A stretch of 64,000 nucleotides of DNA, taken from assembly GCA_029167225.1 (NCBI GenBank), contig JARFNK010000023.1, positions 25,880-89,879 of the forward strand, given 5' to 3'. Made by a program: the position numbers and the translations under genes. A model generated the notes under the pieces. That model ran no database searches, was not told the DNA's origin, and was given only the letters and a program-made list of their open reading frames with translations. Source of the DNA: Sphingobium arseniciresistens. GTDB lineage: Bacteria; Pseudomonadota; Alphaproteobacteria; Sphingomonadales; Sphingomonadaceae. Positions within the stretch are counted from its first letter, which is position 1. Every line of letters begins with the position of its first letter. Below are positions 51,516 through 60,685 of the stretch, piece by piece.

Positions 51516-52283
51516 ATGACCGACGCAGTGCTGTTCGACGCGCGTGATGACGGGATCGCCGTCATCACCATCAATCGCCCGGACACGCGCAATGCCCTTA
51601 GCTTCGAGGTGCGCGAGGGGTTGTTCGCGGCCTGGGATCGGTTCGAGCGTGATGCCGCATTGCGCGTTGCTATCCTCACCGGCACGGGCGACAAGGCGTT
51701 CTGCGCGGGCGGCGACCTCAAGGAAATGGTCGAGCGGCAGATGCAGGTGCCACCGCGCGATATGTTTCCCGTGCCGGGAGACAGTATCGAACTCTCCAAG
51801 CCGACGATCGCTGCGGTCAATGGCGTGGCCTTTGCCGGCGGCTGGATGATCGCCCAAGCCTGCGACCTGTGCGTCGCGAGCACGGCCGCGCGCTTTGCCA
51901 TTACCGAGGTGAAGGTGGGGCGCAGCTCGCCCTGGGCGGCGCCGCTCATCCACATGATCCCGCAGCGGATCATGATGGAGATCATCCTTACCGGCAAACC
52001 GATCACCGCGCAGCGCGCCTATGAGATCGGTCTGGTCAACCGGCTGGCCGAGCCGGAGCGGTTGATGGAGGCTGCGCTGGAACTGGCGGCGGAGATCCTC
52101 GACGGTGCCCCGCTTTCGGTCAAGGCAGGGCGCGATACGGTGATGCTGGCCACGGAAATGGGCCGTGCCGCAGCGCTGCAGGCCGCCCGCCATGCGTCCG
52201 AATATACCTATATGAGCGAAGACGCACAGGAAGGGCCGCGCGCATTTGCCGAAAAGCGCCGGCCAAGCTGGAAAGCGCGCTGA
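51516..52283 (+). CDS. Enoyl-CoA hydratase/isomerase
   Basis: This crotonase-fold enzyme of 255 residues has ITINRPDTRNALSFEV near residue 18, GDKAFCAGGDLKEMV near 58-72, and NGVAFAGGWMIAQACDLCVA near 100. A VGRSSPWAAP loop replaces the usual G-L-x-P-G-G-G glutamate region, so it may be an isomerase, lyase or hydrolase instead of a hydratase. Its ATG immediately follows the TAG of the CoA transferase gene. It closes the dehydrogenase-lyase-transferase-hydratase operon, 120 bases before a Rieske oxygenase gene. Confidence 0.9.
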   Translation: MTDAVLFDARDDGIAVITINRPDTRNALSFEVREGLFAAWDRFERDAALRVAILTGTGDKAFCAGGDLKEMVERQMQVPPRDMFPVPGDSIELSKPTIAAVNGVAFAGGWMIAQACDLCVASTAARFAITEVKVGRSSPWAAPLIHMIPQRIMMEIILTGKPITAQRAYEIGLVNRLAEPERLMEAALELAAEILDGAPLSVKAGRDTVMLATEMGRAAALQAARHASEYTYMSEDAQEGPRAFAEKRRPSWKAR

Positions 52284-52403
52284 AATGTCCCGCCCTGTCG
52301 GCTTTGGTCAAGCGAAGCGGGGGCGGATCATGCGACAATGCCGCGTCAACGTCTGGCGATCGATCAGCGAGCGCGGCGCAGGGAAGATAACAGTGAGGAT
52401 GCG

Positions 52404-53765
52404 ATGAACGAGATGACCAATGTCGCCAGTCGTGCGGACGAGCTGATCGAGCCGGTCAGCGTCCCCGCCGAGGCCTATATCTCCGCCGACTATGCCCGTG
52501 CCGAGCGCGACAGGCTGTGGCGCAAGGTCTGGTTGCAGGCCGGCCGCCTGGAGGACATTCCAGAGGTCGGCAATTTCATCACCTATGACATTCTGGGCGA
52601 TTCCGTCGTCATCGTGCGGACGACGCCGGACCAGATCAAGGCCTATCACAATGTCTGCCCGCATCGTGGACGCAGGCTGGTCGACACGTCGCCGGGGGCC
52701 CGCAATGCGCGCGGTAGCCGGAGCAACTTCATCTGCGGCTTCCATGGCTGGACCTTCGACAGGGAAGGGGCCTGCACCTTCGTCAATCACAAGGATGACT
52801 GGCAGGGCGCGCTCACGCCCGAACGCACCAGCCTGGGCAAGGTCAGCGTCGATACATGGGGCGGATGGATCTGGATCAACCTCGACCCGGATTGCGACAG
52901 CCTCAGCGACTATCTCGGGACGGTGCCCGAGATGCTCGATCCGTTCGGACTGCAGAACATGCGCAACCGCTGGCGCAAGTGGATCATCTTCGACTGCAAC
53001 TGGAAGGTCGCGCTGGAGGCGTTCAGCGAGACTTATCATGTGCAGACGACCCACCCGGAATTCAACGCTTTCGGCGAGTTCCGCGGCTGGGCGCGCAAGC
53101 ACGGCCTTCATACCAATATCGGTTATGAGGCGCCCAAGAACATGGAAGAAAACCAGGCCAAACTGCGGATCGGCTCGGGCGAGGATCCCCGTCTGTCGAC
53201 GGCGGAGATGCAGGTCTACACTTGGGAAAACGCCAATACCAATACGACGATGACGCTGGTCAACGCGGCCAAGCGGCTGAAGGATGAACTGCCCGAGGGC
53301 ACGCCGGCCGTCGAAGTGCTGCAGCACTGGCTCAAGACGGCGCGCGCCGATGATGAGAAGCGCGGCGTGATCTGGCCGGTGGTCGATCCCGCGCACACGG
53401 CAAAGAGCGGCACGGCCTGGCAGATCTTTCCCAATTTCCAGATCGGCCACGCCGTCAACAACATGCTCTGCTATTCGGCCCGACCCTATGGCGACGATCC
53501 CGACAAGTGCATTTTCGAGGCAGCGGTGTACGAACTCTTCCCCAAGGGCGACGAGCCGGAAACCGAGTGGGAATATACCAAGGCCGAGGATTGGCCCGGC
53601 GTTCTGCAGCAGGACTTCGCGAACATGGCGGCGGTCCAGCAGGGCATGAAGAATGTTGGTTTCCGCGGCACGCAGCCCAATCCCTATATGGAACGGGCGA
53701 TTGCGAGCCTGCATCATAATCTGGCGGCCTATATGGGCACGGGTGATCCGCTCCCGATGGAGTGA
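52404..53765 (+). CDS. Rieske non-haem iron oxygenase, alpha subunit
   Basis: This second Rieske oxygenase alpha subunit has 453 residues. Cluster ligands are Cys85, His87, Cys111 and His114. The iron-binding site lies in NWKVALEAFSETYHVQTTHP near residue 195. Like the protein at 45301 it lacks a neighbouring beta subunit and reductase, and both share the LEDIP/LEQIP-type N-terminal layout, so they may be paralogues with different positions of attack. GTGAGGATGCG precedes the ATG at 52404. A strong bidirectional terminator follows. Confidence 0.93.
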   Translation: MNEMTNVASRADELIEPVSVPAEAYISADYARAERDRLWRKVWLQAGRLEDIPEVGNFITYDILGDSVVIVRTTPDQIKAYHNVCPHRGRRLVDTSPGARNARGSRSNFICGFHGWTFDREGACTFVNHKDDWQGALTPERTSLGKVSVDTWGGWIWINLDPDCDSLSDYLGTVPEMLDPFGLQNMRNRWRKWIIFDCNWKVALEAFSETYHVQTTHPEFNAFGEFRGWARKHGLHTNIGYEAPKNMEENQAKLRIGSGEDPRLSTAEMQVYTWENANTNTTMTLVNAAKRLKDELPEGTPAVEVLQHWLKTARADDEKRGVIWPVVDPAHTAKSGTAWQIFPNFQIGHAVNNMLCYSARPYGDDPDKCIFEAAVYELFPKGDEPETEWEYTKAEDWPGVLQQDFANMAAVQQGMKNVGFRGTQPNPYMERAIASLHHNLAAYMGTGDPLPME

Positions 53766-53773
53766 CGATATCG

Positions 53774-53816
53774 GGAGTGGCTTTCCGTTGGCATTATCCG
53801 GCGGGGGAGCCACTCC
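53774..53816. repeat. Inverted repeat
   Basis: GGAGTGGCT (53774-53782) and AGCCACTCC (53808-53816) form a 9-base stem with a 25-base loop just after the Rieske oxygenase stop, preceding the stronger terminator at 53841. Confidence 0.45.
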
Positions 53817-53840
53817 TGACACGATACCGATCAGACACTA

Positions 53841-53877
53841 AAAAGCCCGCCGTCATGATGTGACGGCGGGCTTTTTT
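53841..53877. terminator. Strong bidirectional terminator
   Basis: A 15-base perfect stem AAAAGCCCGCCGTCA (arms 53841-53855 and 53861-53875), loop TGATG, gives a T run on both strands. It separates the convergent Rieske oxygenase and TauD-type genes. Confidence 0.9.
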
Positions 53878-53895
53878 AGCGCGAGATGCGAGAGC

Positions 53896-54741
53896 TTATT
53901 CGAAGGGCTCTTCGCCCTGCAGCTTGGTGCGATGCATCATGCGGCCGCAGGTGGAATCATAGGGCTCGGCGCGGTGTAGCGTGCCGGTATTGTCCCAGAT
54001 CACCAGATCGCCGACCGACCATTCATGGCTGTAGCTGAATGGCTCGCTGGTGGCCCATTCGCGCAGTTCGTGGATCAGCACGGTGCCCTGCATATGGTCC
54101 AGCCCGACCACAGTATGCGCGGTGCAGCCGATGACGAGCGACTTGCGGCCCGAACGATGGTTCCAGATCAGCGGCAGTTCAGCGTCGCCGATGCCCTGCA
54201 TCTGCTTGAGCATGGAAAGCTTGGGCTCGGGATCATAATAGAGCAGCGACGCCCATGCGCCGTGGCGAACACGCAGCTTCTCCAGCTCTGCCTTGCGCTC
54301 TTCAGGGAGCGCGTCATAGGCCGCATAGGTGCTGCAGAAGCCGGTATTGCCGCCCCAGGTCGCGGTCTTCTTGCACGAGAGCAGCGATGCCAGGATCGGC
54401 ACCTTGTTCATCGTGCCGTCGAGATGCCAGTAGAGCGAACCCTTGAGGTAGGCTGCGCTCTGCGGATTTTCCTTCTCGTCGAGGGTGATCTTGTGGATCT
54501 TTTCCGCGCCGCCATCCTGCATTTCCGGTGCGAACGTGCCCATCGTCTTGGTGAAGGCGATCTGCTCCTCGTCGGTGAAGCCGATCTTGGGGAACACCAG
54601 AACGCCGCGCTGTTCAAGCAGTTCGCGAAGCTGCGGGCCAAGGTCGCCGGCCAGCAATTCCTCCTTGCTGTTGAGCACCTTGCTGCCGATCAGCGGCTTG
54701 ATCTCTTCATGAACGAAACGGGTGGCCGTGGCTGTAGACAT
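53896..54741 (-). CDS. TauD/TfdA family Fe(II)/2-oxoglutarate-dependent dioxygenase
   Basis: This non-haem iron dioxygenase of 281 residues couples oxidation of 2-oxoglutarate to hydroxylation of a substrate. The facial triad is His106-x-Asp108 (WHLDG) and a distal histidine in DNTGTLHRAEPYD near residue 255, followed by the arginine that binds 2-oxoglutarate in GRMMHRTKLQG. AGAGGAGAG precedes the ATG at 54741. A TGAACA palindrome lies 31 bases upstream of the start, between this gene and the TetR gene that precedes it on the same strand, so it is probably TetR-controlled. Confidence 0.92.
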   Translation of the reverse strand: MSTATATRFVHEEIKPLIGSKVLNSKEELLAGDLGPQLRELLEQRGVLVFPKIGFTDEEQIAFTKTMGTFAPEMQDGGAEKIHKITLDEKENPQSAAYLKGSLYWHLDGTMNKVPILASLLSCKKTATWGGNTGFCSTYAAYDALPEERKAELEKLRVRHGAWASLLYYDPEPKLSMLKQMQGIGDAELPLIWNHRSGRKSLVIGCTAHTVVGLDHMQGTVLIHELREWATSEPFSYSHEWSVGDLVIWDNTGTLHRAEPYDSTCGRMMHRTKLQGEEPFE

Positions 54742-54771
54742 CGCGAACTCTCCTCTGAGCATTAAGCTCGT

Positions 54772-54785
54772 TGAACACATGTTCA
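54772..54785. promoter_or_regulatory. Palindromic operator candidate upstream of the TauD-type gene
   Basis: TGAACA-CA-TGTTCA is a perfect 6+6 inverted repeat in the 63-base gap between the TetR stop and the dioxygenase start. Half-sites match those upstream of the IclR gene at 8001 but the spacer is 2 instead of 4 bases. Confidence 0.5.
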
Positions 54786-54804
54786 GCACGACGTCGGTTT
54801 TGAG

Positions 54805-55410
54805 TCAAGATGCGTTTTGGGAGCGGTTCTCCGGCTGCAGCAGGCGGTCGAGCCAAGCGTCGACAAAGGCCCTCGCCTCGTCATGCCCGGCGCTGACGCC
54901 AAGGCTGTGTTCCATGACGAGGGTGCGGCCGATCGCGGCCAGCAAAAGGCTCAGACCTTCCGGGGTGCAGCCCTCGGCCGCAGCGATCCTGCTCCCCAGC
55001 AATCGCGTGAACAGTTCGGACTGCCGGGCGCGCATCGCATCGCTGTGCTTGGCGATCTCTTCCTTGATCGACTTGCGATGATTGGCGAGCGCCATGAATT
55101 CGATTGCCAGCGCCGTCCGGCTGGTATCGGAAAAGAACCGCCAGAGTGCGCGGATGGGATCATCGCTTGCCAGCGCCTGTTCGATCATCGCGTCGCTTTG
55201 CTCGGCGCCGCGCTTGAAGACGGCCAACAGCAAGTCGTCTGTCGTGGGGAAGTAATAATGCACCAGTGAAGGCGGCAGCCCGGCATGTTCCGCCACGCGC
55301 CTGGTACTCGCGGCGGCATAGCCCTGATCGCGAATGACATGTTCTGCCGCGTCCACGATTTTGGCGCGAGTTTCCGAGTTTTCTGTACCGACACGACGTT
55401 TCTGTTTCAT
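54805..55410 (-). CDS. TetR family transcriptional regulator
   Basis: This regulator of 201 residues has an N-terminal helix-turn-helix (IVDAAEHVIRDQGYAAASTRRVAEHAGLPPSLVHYYFPTTDDLL) and a helical effector domain. The ATG at 55410 is used; upstream codons of the open frame overlap the SDR region and are not supported. It lies upstream of the TauD-type gene on the same strand, with a palindrome between them that may be its operator. It is 137 bases downstream of the SDR stop. Confidence 0.9.
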   Translation of the reverse strand: MKQKRRVGTENSETRAKIVDAAEHVIRDQGYAAASTRRVAEHAGLPPSLVHYYFPTTDDLLLAVFKRGAEQSDAMIEQALASDDPIRALWRFFSDTSRTALAIEFMALANHRKSIKEEIAKHSDAMRARQSELFTRLLGSRIAAAEGCTPEGLSLLLAAIGRTLVMEHSLGVSAGHDEARAFVDAWLDRLLQPENRSQNAS

Positions 55411-55547
55411 GTCGCAAGCATAGGTGGCGGATCGGGGCTGGCAAGCATCTTGCCCTGACTGATCGTCCACCGATCCCGGCGGTGCCGGCATCTGCGTTCT
55501 TCGGAACCGATGTCCCGCCGATCGCACAGATGCCGGTTCCGGTCCGA

Positions 55548-56300
55548 TCAGTGAGATCCCATATAGCGTCCGCCATTGGTGCTGATCGTCTGTCCCGTGA
55601 TGTAGCTGGCCTCTTCGGACGCAAGATAGGCGCAGGCGGCGGCGATATCCTCGGGTTTGCCGATGCGCTTCATCGGCAGCGTCTGGGCAAAGGCCTCGGC
55701 ATCGATGGGCGCCGCGCGCAACATGGGCGTGTCTATGAAGCCGGGCGGCACCATGTTGACGGTGATGCCGGTGGCCGCGAATTCCAGCGCCAGCGCCTTG
55801 GTGATGCCCATCAGGCCGCCCTTGGAGGCGACATAATGGCCTTGCGCGAAGGAACCCGACTGTACCGAGGAGGAGGTGATGTTGATGATGCGGCCCCACC
55901 CGGCGGCAAGCATGTCGGGCATCACTTCCTTGATGAGGAGATAGGGGCCACGCAGGTTGATGCGGATGACCTTGTCGAACAGATCGTCGTCGATATCCAT
56001 GAAGGGGGTGAAGGGCGCGATGCCGGCATTATTCACCAGTATGGCGACCGGACCCAGCTTGGCGCGAGTTTCCTCGGCGGCAGCATGGATCGCGGCCTTG
56101 TCCGAACAGTCCGCGTCGATCGCGATCGCGGTGCCGCCGGCCTCCTCGATCAGCCTGGCGGTCTCGGCGGCGCCTTCGGCATTGATGTCCCAGATGGCGA
56201 CCTTCGCGGTATCTTCGGCAAGGCGGATCGCTATGGCGCGGCCAATGCCGGATCCGGCGCCGGTTACAATCGCTACTCTGCCATTCAGAGACCTCGTCAT
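55548..56300 (-). CDS. Short-chain dehydrogenase/reductase, FabG-like
   Basis: This classical SDR of 250 residues has TGAGSGIG near residues 13-20, NNAGIAPFTPF near 90, ITSSSVQSGS near 140, and Y-V-A-S-K near 155. The C-terminal YITGQTISTNGGRYMGSH is typical of FabG-like dehydrogenases. It could oxidise a secondary alcohol or a 3-hydroxyacyl-CoA; this is not determined by sequence. AGGAAGG precedes the ATG. The gap of 188 bases to the SnoaL-like gene upstream leaves room for its own promoter. Confidence 0.93.
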   Translation of the reverse strand: MTRSLNGRVAIVTGAGSGIGRAIAIRLAEDTAKVAIWDINAEGAAETARLIEEAGGTAIAIDADCSDKAAIHAAAEETRAKLGPVAILVNNAGIAPFTPFMDIDDDLFDKVIRINLRGPYLLIKEVMPDMLAAGWGRIINITSSSVQSGSFAQGHYVASKGGLMGITKALALEFAATGITVNMVPPGFIDTPMLRAAPIDAEAFAQTLPMKRIGKPEDIAAACAYLASEEASYITGQTISTNGGRYMGSH

Positions 56301-56488
56301 CGCAAATCCTTCCTATGTGGGTGGGGGCTTGGCGCGCGGGCGCCATCCCCGTCTTTGGCCATCATCAACGCTATTGCCGATTGTCATGCAAGCACGCTGG
56401 CATGAGATCGCTGCGGCGAAGCCTGGCGGTGTCGCGCGCAGTAATCATCACGGGAGCGGTGGGCTGCCCTTGTCCATGCCGCCCCTGT

Positions 56489-57010
56489 CTATGCTGCTAC
56501 CGCCTGCCGCTCTCCTCGCGCGAAAAGCAGGGACTGCAGGGCGTAGCTGGGATCTTGAAGCGGGTCCGGCTTCTCGCCATGCTGGGATGCAGGCAGCACC
56601 AGCTTCATGTCGAATGTCACGACGCGCTGGGCAAAGCGCCAACGGCCTTCCTCCCGGCGATAACGATCAATGTAGCGCACGCCCTGCATGTCGTGCAGCA
56701 GCCCGCCCGCGCCGTCGGGTATGAGGTGCCACGCAATGGCATAGACCTCGCCCTCCGCTTCCTCGCCATCGACATGCACCAGATGATTGCAGATGAAGTG
56801 GCCGCCCACATGCATGTGCGGCAGCGAGCGTTCCAGGAACGCGATATATTCATCCGCTGGGCCATCGAAATGCGATCCATGGCTGTCGGTCGCGTCCGCC
56901 GTGTAGAGCGTGCGGAGCAGGTTGATATCCTTTCGGTCGACCCCGCGCGAATAGAGCTGCGCCAGTTCGCGGATTTCCTCCTTGGCGACCAGTGTCGCGA
57001 GCATGTCCAT
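56489..57010 (-). CDS. SnoaL-like / NTF2-fold protein
   Basis: This 173-residue protein has the cone-shaped NTF2-like fold shared by SnoaL cyclases, ketosteroid isomerases and scytalone dehydratases. It begins with the typical helix EEIRELAQLYSRGVDRKDINLLRTLYTADAT and has a H-V-G-G-H-F-I-C-N-H strand near residue 65 and a C-terminal W-R-F-A-Q-R-V. Many relatives in catabolic clusters act as isomerases, dehydratases or small hydroxylase partners; the role is not known. AGGAGAGG precedes the ATG, and it is 26 bases after the P450 gene in the same operon. Confidence 0.88.
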   Translation of the reverse strand: MDMLATLVAKEEIRELAQLYSRGVDRKDINLLRTLYTADATDSHGSHFDGPADEYIAFLERSLPHMHVGGHFICNHLVHVDGEEAEGEVYAIAWHLIPDGAGGLLHDMQGVRYIDRYRREEGRWRFAQRVVTFDMKLVLPASQHGEKPDPLQDPSYALQSLLFARGERQAVAA

Positions 57011-57036
57011 AAGCCTCTCCTGTGTTGGAGGGCAGC

Positions 57037-58260
57037 CTATCGTGCGACGGGATCGCAGGTCACTATGGCACGGCGCAATTCATAGCTCTGGAGCATGTCC
57101 GACCATCCGATATCGGGAGGGCGATCCAGCTTGATCCCCGGAATGCGCAGCAACCGGTCGAGGAACATGCGGGATTCGTGCAGCGCGACCTGCCAGCCGG
57201 GGCAGTGATGGGCGCCGTCGCCGAAGCTGAGGAACGCGCCGTTCGCCTTTGTCTTTGCGGCCCGATCTGGATCTATCGCGTGGGGGCAGGCCCCGACCAC
57301 CGCCTCGTCGAGATTCGCATCGCGCAGGCACAGCGCGTAGACGCCGGCTGGTTCTGCGGTGCTCGAATCCTGCGGTTCCGTGGACGGGTCGGCCCATGGT
57401 GGCGCCGCCCGGCGATAGAGGAAGGCCGCGATCGGCTCCAGCCTCAGGATTTCGAGCAGAATGCCGAACTGGTCATCCATGTCACCGGCCAGGAAGCGTT
57501 CGCGCAGGGCATCATTCTCGAACATGTGCCACGCGGCCATGACGATGAACTCGCGCGTCGTGACCATGCCGGCCGCGGCATAGGTCATGCACTCGATCAT
57601 GATCGTCTTGTCGGAGCATCCCTGGCTGATGAGGTGGGAGAGGATATCGTCCTTCGGGTTGGCCCGGCGGTCGCGGATCGCAGGCTTCACGTCGTTGTAG
57701 AAGAAGTCGATCTGATTGATGAGCTTGCGCGCCGAAATATAGAGCCGGCCGAGATAGTTGCGGTCATGGTAGAAGGCGGCGGACAGCGACACGGCGAGGC
57801 GCCTGGCCATGCGCGCGCGATCCGTCACGGTCAGGCCGACAATATCCGCCGCGACCGCGACGGCGAGGTCGAAACTCATCACGTCGAGCTGGCCCCGGCC
57901 GCTCTGCTGCAACTGGGCAAACTGCTCGGCCAGCACCCGCTCCATGATGACGTTGTAGCGCTTGGTGATCGCCTTGGGCGTGAAATAGCGCGCGATGGTT
58001 GCCCGCTTCTTCCGGTGCTCCGCGCCGTCGAGAAAGAAGACCGGGGTCCGCCCCGGATCGCTGGTATCGAAATATTCGGCGCCGCCGCCCGCCTGTTTCA
58101 AGGCCGGATTTCGCAGGATGTCGCGCGCGCGCATGAAGTCCATTATGCGTATCGCGCCCTTGTCAGGGGTTGCGCGAGCGGCGACTATGGCGGCAGTCTT
58201 GCGATCGTCGCGATGGAGCGGGAGGTTCGGATCATCGAGACCGGCATCAGGCATAACCAT
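57037..58260 (-). CDS. Cytochrome P450
   Basis: This second P450 of the window has 407 residues. The haem loop is F-G-D-G-A-H-H-C-P-G, with the cysteine ligand near residue 353. The K-helix E-x-x-R is EILR. The I-helix is unusual: the common A-G-x-D-T is replaced by AAGMVTTRE, lacking the acidic residue but keeping threonines. GAGAGAGGTG precedes the ATG at 58260. It is divergent from a TetR gene with a 19-base palindrome between the starts, so it is probably controlled by that regulator. Confidence 0.92.
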   Translation of the reverse strand: MVMPDAGLDDPNLPLHRDDRKTAAIVAARATPDKGAIRIMDFMRARDILRNPALKQAGGGAEYFDTSDPGRTPVFFLDGAEHRKKRATIARYFTPKAITKRYNVIMERVLAEQFAQLQQSGRGQLDVMSFDLAVAVAADIVGLTVTDRARMARRLAVSLSAAFYHDRNYLGRLYISARKLINQIDFFYNDVKPAIRDRRANPKDDILSHLISQGCSDKTIMIECMTYAAAGMVTTREFIVMAAWHMFENDALRERFLAGDMDDQFGILLEILRLEPIAAFLYRRAAPPWADPSTEPQDSSTAEPAGVYALCLRDANLDEAVVGACPHAIDPDRAAKTKANGAFLSFGDGAHHCPGWQVALHESRMFLDRLLRIPGIKLDRPPDIGWSDMLQSYELRRAIVTCDPVAR

Positions 58261-58278
58261 GGAAGGCACCTCTCTCTT

Positions 58279-58297
58279 ATGATATACTGTGTATCAT
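58279..58297. promoter_or_regulatory. TetR-type operator candidate
   Basis: ATGATATAC-T-GTGTATCAT is a 19-base palindrome with 8 of 9 arm positions paired. It lies between the divergent starts of the P450 (58260) and TetR (58304) genes, covering both promoter-proximal regions. Confidence 0.65.
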
Positions 58298-58303
58298 ATT
58301 GAA

Positions 58304-58867
58304 ATGACCATGGCCACGTCAACCCTTACCGATGCGCGGCAGGTCCGCACCCGCCGCCATTTGCTGGAAGCCTTGCTGCACCTGCTTGAAACGCGCCCCT
58401 TCGAGCAGGTCACGATCAGGGAAGTCGCCCGGGAAGCGGAGATCGGCTATGCGACATTCTTCCGGCACTATGCCTCCAAGGAAGAGCTACTGCATGATCT
58501 CGCCGCCGGACAGATTGCAGACTTGCTGAACCATGCCCTGCCGGTGCTGTTCGCGACCGACACCCGGCAATCCTGCGTCACCCTGTTCGAATATGTGGAG
58601 GAACGGCGCGCGCTCTGGTCGGCATTGCTGACCGGCGGCGCGGCGACAATGCTCAAGCAGGAGTTCACGACTCAGGCAAAGCGGATCGCGGAATCCCATC
58701 CCCATAAAGCGTCATGGTTGCCCGATGAACTGCGCGTCGTCTTCGCCGTCAGCGCCACGGTCGAGATCATGGCGTGGTGGCTGACGCAGGATCCGGCCTT
58801 TCCGCTGGAGAAGGTCGCGGAAGTCCTGGACCGTCTGGTCGTGACGCCGGCGATGGACGAGCGCTGA
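58304..58867 (+). CDS. TetR family transcriptional regulator
   Basis: This regulator of 187 residues has the helix-turn-helix LEALLHLLETRPFEQVTIREVAREAEIGYATFFRHYASKEELL at the N-terminus. The start is taken at ATG 58304; an ATG at 58310 is equally possible, and no clear ribosome site is seen, because the operator-like palindrome lies directly upstream. It very likely represses its own gene and the divergent P450. Confidence 0.9.
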   Translation: MTMATSTLTDARQVRTRRHLLEALLHLLETRPFEQVTIREVAREAEIGYATFFRHYASKEELLHDLAAGQIADLLNHALPVLFATDTRQSCVTLFEYVEERRALWSALLTGGAATMLKQEFTTQAKRIAESHPHKASWLPDELRVVFAVSATVEIMAWWLTQDPAFPLEKVAEVLDRLVVTPAMDER

Positions 58868-59005
58868 GCCGCTCCTGTCGCATCGCTCCCCCGATCTTTG
58901 CCGGCATGACGATCGGGAATTTGAGGGAAAGGCGTCGGTGCGCTTAATCCTGTTGCGGGACAAGGCCGATTGAGATGCCTTGCCGAGCAGGATGGGGGCG
59001 GATGC

Positions 59006-60466
59006 ATGGATGAACTCACCATTGCGACACAGGCCGGGCAGGTGCGCGGCAGCAGGGTAGGAGGAGTCAACAGATGGCTCGGCATTCCCTATGCAAGTGC
59101 TTCACGGTTTGCCGCGCCTGAACCGGTGGTCCCATGGGCCGGGATCAGGGATGCGTCCCGTCATGGGCCGCAATGCCCTCAGATGTATGGCAATTCGGTA
59201 AAAAGGGCGCGCATGGCTGCCCCGGATTTTGCCGAGGATTGCCTGACCCTCAACATCTATGCGCCCGATCGCAAGGATGGCGACGATGTTCGCGGCAGGC
59301 CGGTCTATGTCTGGATTCATGGTGGGGCATTCGTCGCGGGCAGCGGCAATTCTTATGACGGCGCCGAACTGGCGAGAAATGGCGACATCATCGTCGTCAC
59401 CATCAATTATCGCCTCGGCGTCCTCGGATTCGTCAATTTCGGCGATGCTTTCCCCGGTTCGGGCATTCCTTCCAATCTTGGGCTGCGCGACCAGATCGCA
59501 GCGCTGGAGTGGGCGAAGGAGAATATCGCGGCCTTTGGCGGTGATCCTTCCCGGGTCACGATTGGCGGCCAGTCTGCGGGGTCGATGTCGGTCTCGCTGC
59601 TGCTCCACGCCAAACAGGCGTGGCCGCTGTTCCACGGAGCGATCATGCAGAGCGGTGCCGTCAGCCTGATCCACAGCAGGGAGAAGAGCCGGGACATCGC
59701 GGGGCAATATGTCAGAGCGCTGGGCCTGGGCGATGATCCGGCCGCTTTGCGCAACATGGATATCGCGCGCCTCTTTTCGGCGCAGGCGGCAGTCGGCGCG
59801 GCCAATCCCGGCACCATTCCGGCGGCGCCATGGTTCGACGGAGATTTGATCCCTGCGTCGCTGGACGAGATTCATGCAGCGCAGGCAGCGCCCGTGCCGC
59901 TCATCGCCGGAGCGGCGCGGGATGAGATCCGCCTGTTCGAACTCATGCCGGGCGATATTCTGCCGACCGCCTGGCCGGTGATCGAAGACCTGCTGCATGA
60001 CCAACTCGGCCCCGATCACGCCCAGCGCGTCCTTGCCGCCTATCCGCGCACCAAGGCCGGGCGGCGGGCGCTGGCGACGGACCTGACCTTTGCCATGCCG
60101 ACGCGCCACTTCGCCGATCGCCATGCCCGGCACAGCCCGACATGGTATTACCGGTTCGACTACAGCCACCCGATCGCCGGTGCGACGCACGGGTTGGACC
60201 TGACGCTGACATGGCCGATGCACGGCATTCGCGCGGCATTGGCGCGGGGCGGGCGAATGGCGGGCAAGCGCGCCGATCTGGGCGCGCGCATGAACGCGCA
60301 TTATGCGCATTTCGTGCGTCATGGGCGTGTCGCCGATGACTGGCCTGGTTATGGACCGGAGCGGAGGCCGGTAAAAGTCTTCGACCTGGACGATCATGTC
60401 GCATCCGCTCTTGAGGAAGAACGCTGGCTGGCCTGGGCCGGTCGCGATGTCGGCGGGGGGTTGTAA
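59006..60466 (+). CDS. Carboxylesterase, type B
   Basis: This alpha/beta-hydrolase of the type B carboxylesterase family has 486 residues. The oxyanion hole is HGGAFVAGS, the nucleophile elbow G-Q-S-A-G has Ser190, and an acidic residue and histidine follow in the C-terminal half (YSHPIAGATHGLDL). No signal peptide is seen, so it is cytoplasmic. It would hydrolyse ester bonds in the substrate or release ester side chains. The ATG at 59006 is chosen over a TTG frame start at 58970. It is transcribed alone, after a TetR gene. Confidence 0.9.
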   Translation: MDELTIATQAGQVRGSRVGGVNRWLGIPYASASRFAAPEPVVPWAGIRDASRHGPQCPQMYGNSVKRARMAAPDFAEDCLTLNIYAPDRKDGDDVRGRPVYVWIHGGAFVAGSGNSYDGAELARNGDIIVVTINYRLGVLGFVNFGDAFPGSGIPSNLGLRDQIAALEWAKENIAAFGGDPSRVTIGGQSAGSMSVSLLLHAKQAWPLFHGAIMQSGAVSLIHSREKSRDIAGQYVRALGLGDDPAALRNMDIARLFSAQAAVGAANPGTIPAAPWFDGDLIPASLDEIHAAQAAPVPLIAGAARDEIRLFELMPGDILPTAWPVIEDLLHDQLGPDHAQRVLAAYPRTKAGRRALATDLTFAMPTRHFADRHARHSPTWYYRFDYSHPIAGATHGLDLTLTWPMHGIRAALARGGRMAGKRADLGARMNAHYAHFVRHGRVADDWPGYGPERRPVKVFDLDDHVASALEEERWLAWAGRDVGGGL

Positions 60467-60525
60467 GGCGGCCATCAGCATCTGTTGGCGGGCCAGAGGC
60501 AGGGCAGCATGCCGACTGAGGCGTT

Positions 60526-60575
<50 letters not shown>

Positions 60576-60685
60576 TTCGTCTCAAGCGCACCCAGGGACG
60601 CACATATTCTGCGGATATGATTTCGTTATTGACATTCATTTGCAATAGTTGATGAAAGGCGTCGATTTCGGGGATTCGCAGCGCA

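Noticed and set aside
50202-52193. Open frame of 663 codons on the minus strand opposite the CoA transferase and hydratase
   Set aside because: Same reason: antisense to well-supported genes, low-complexity composition, no motif.
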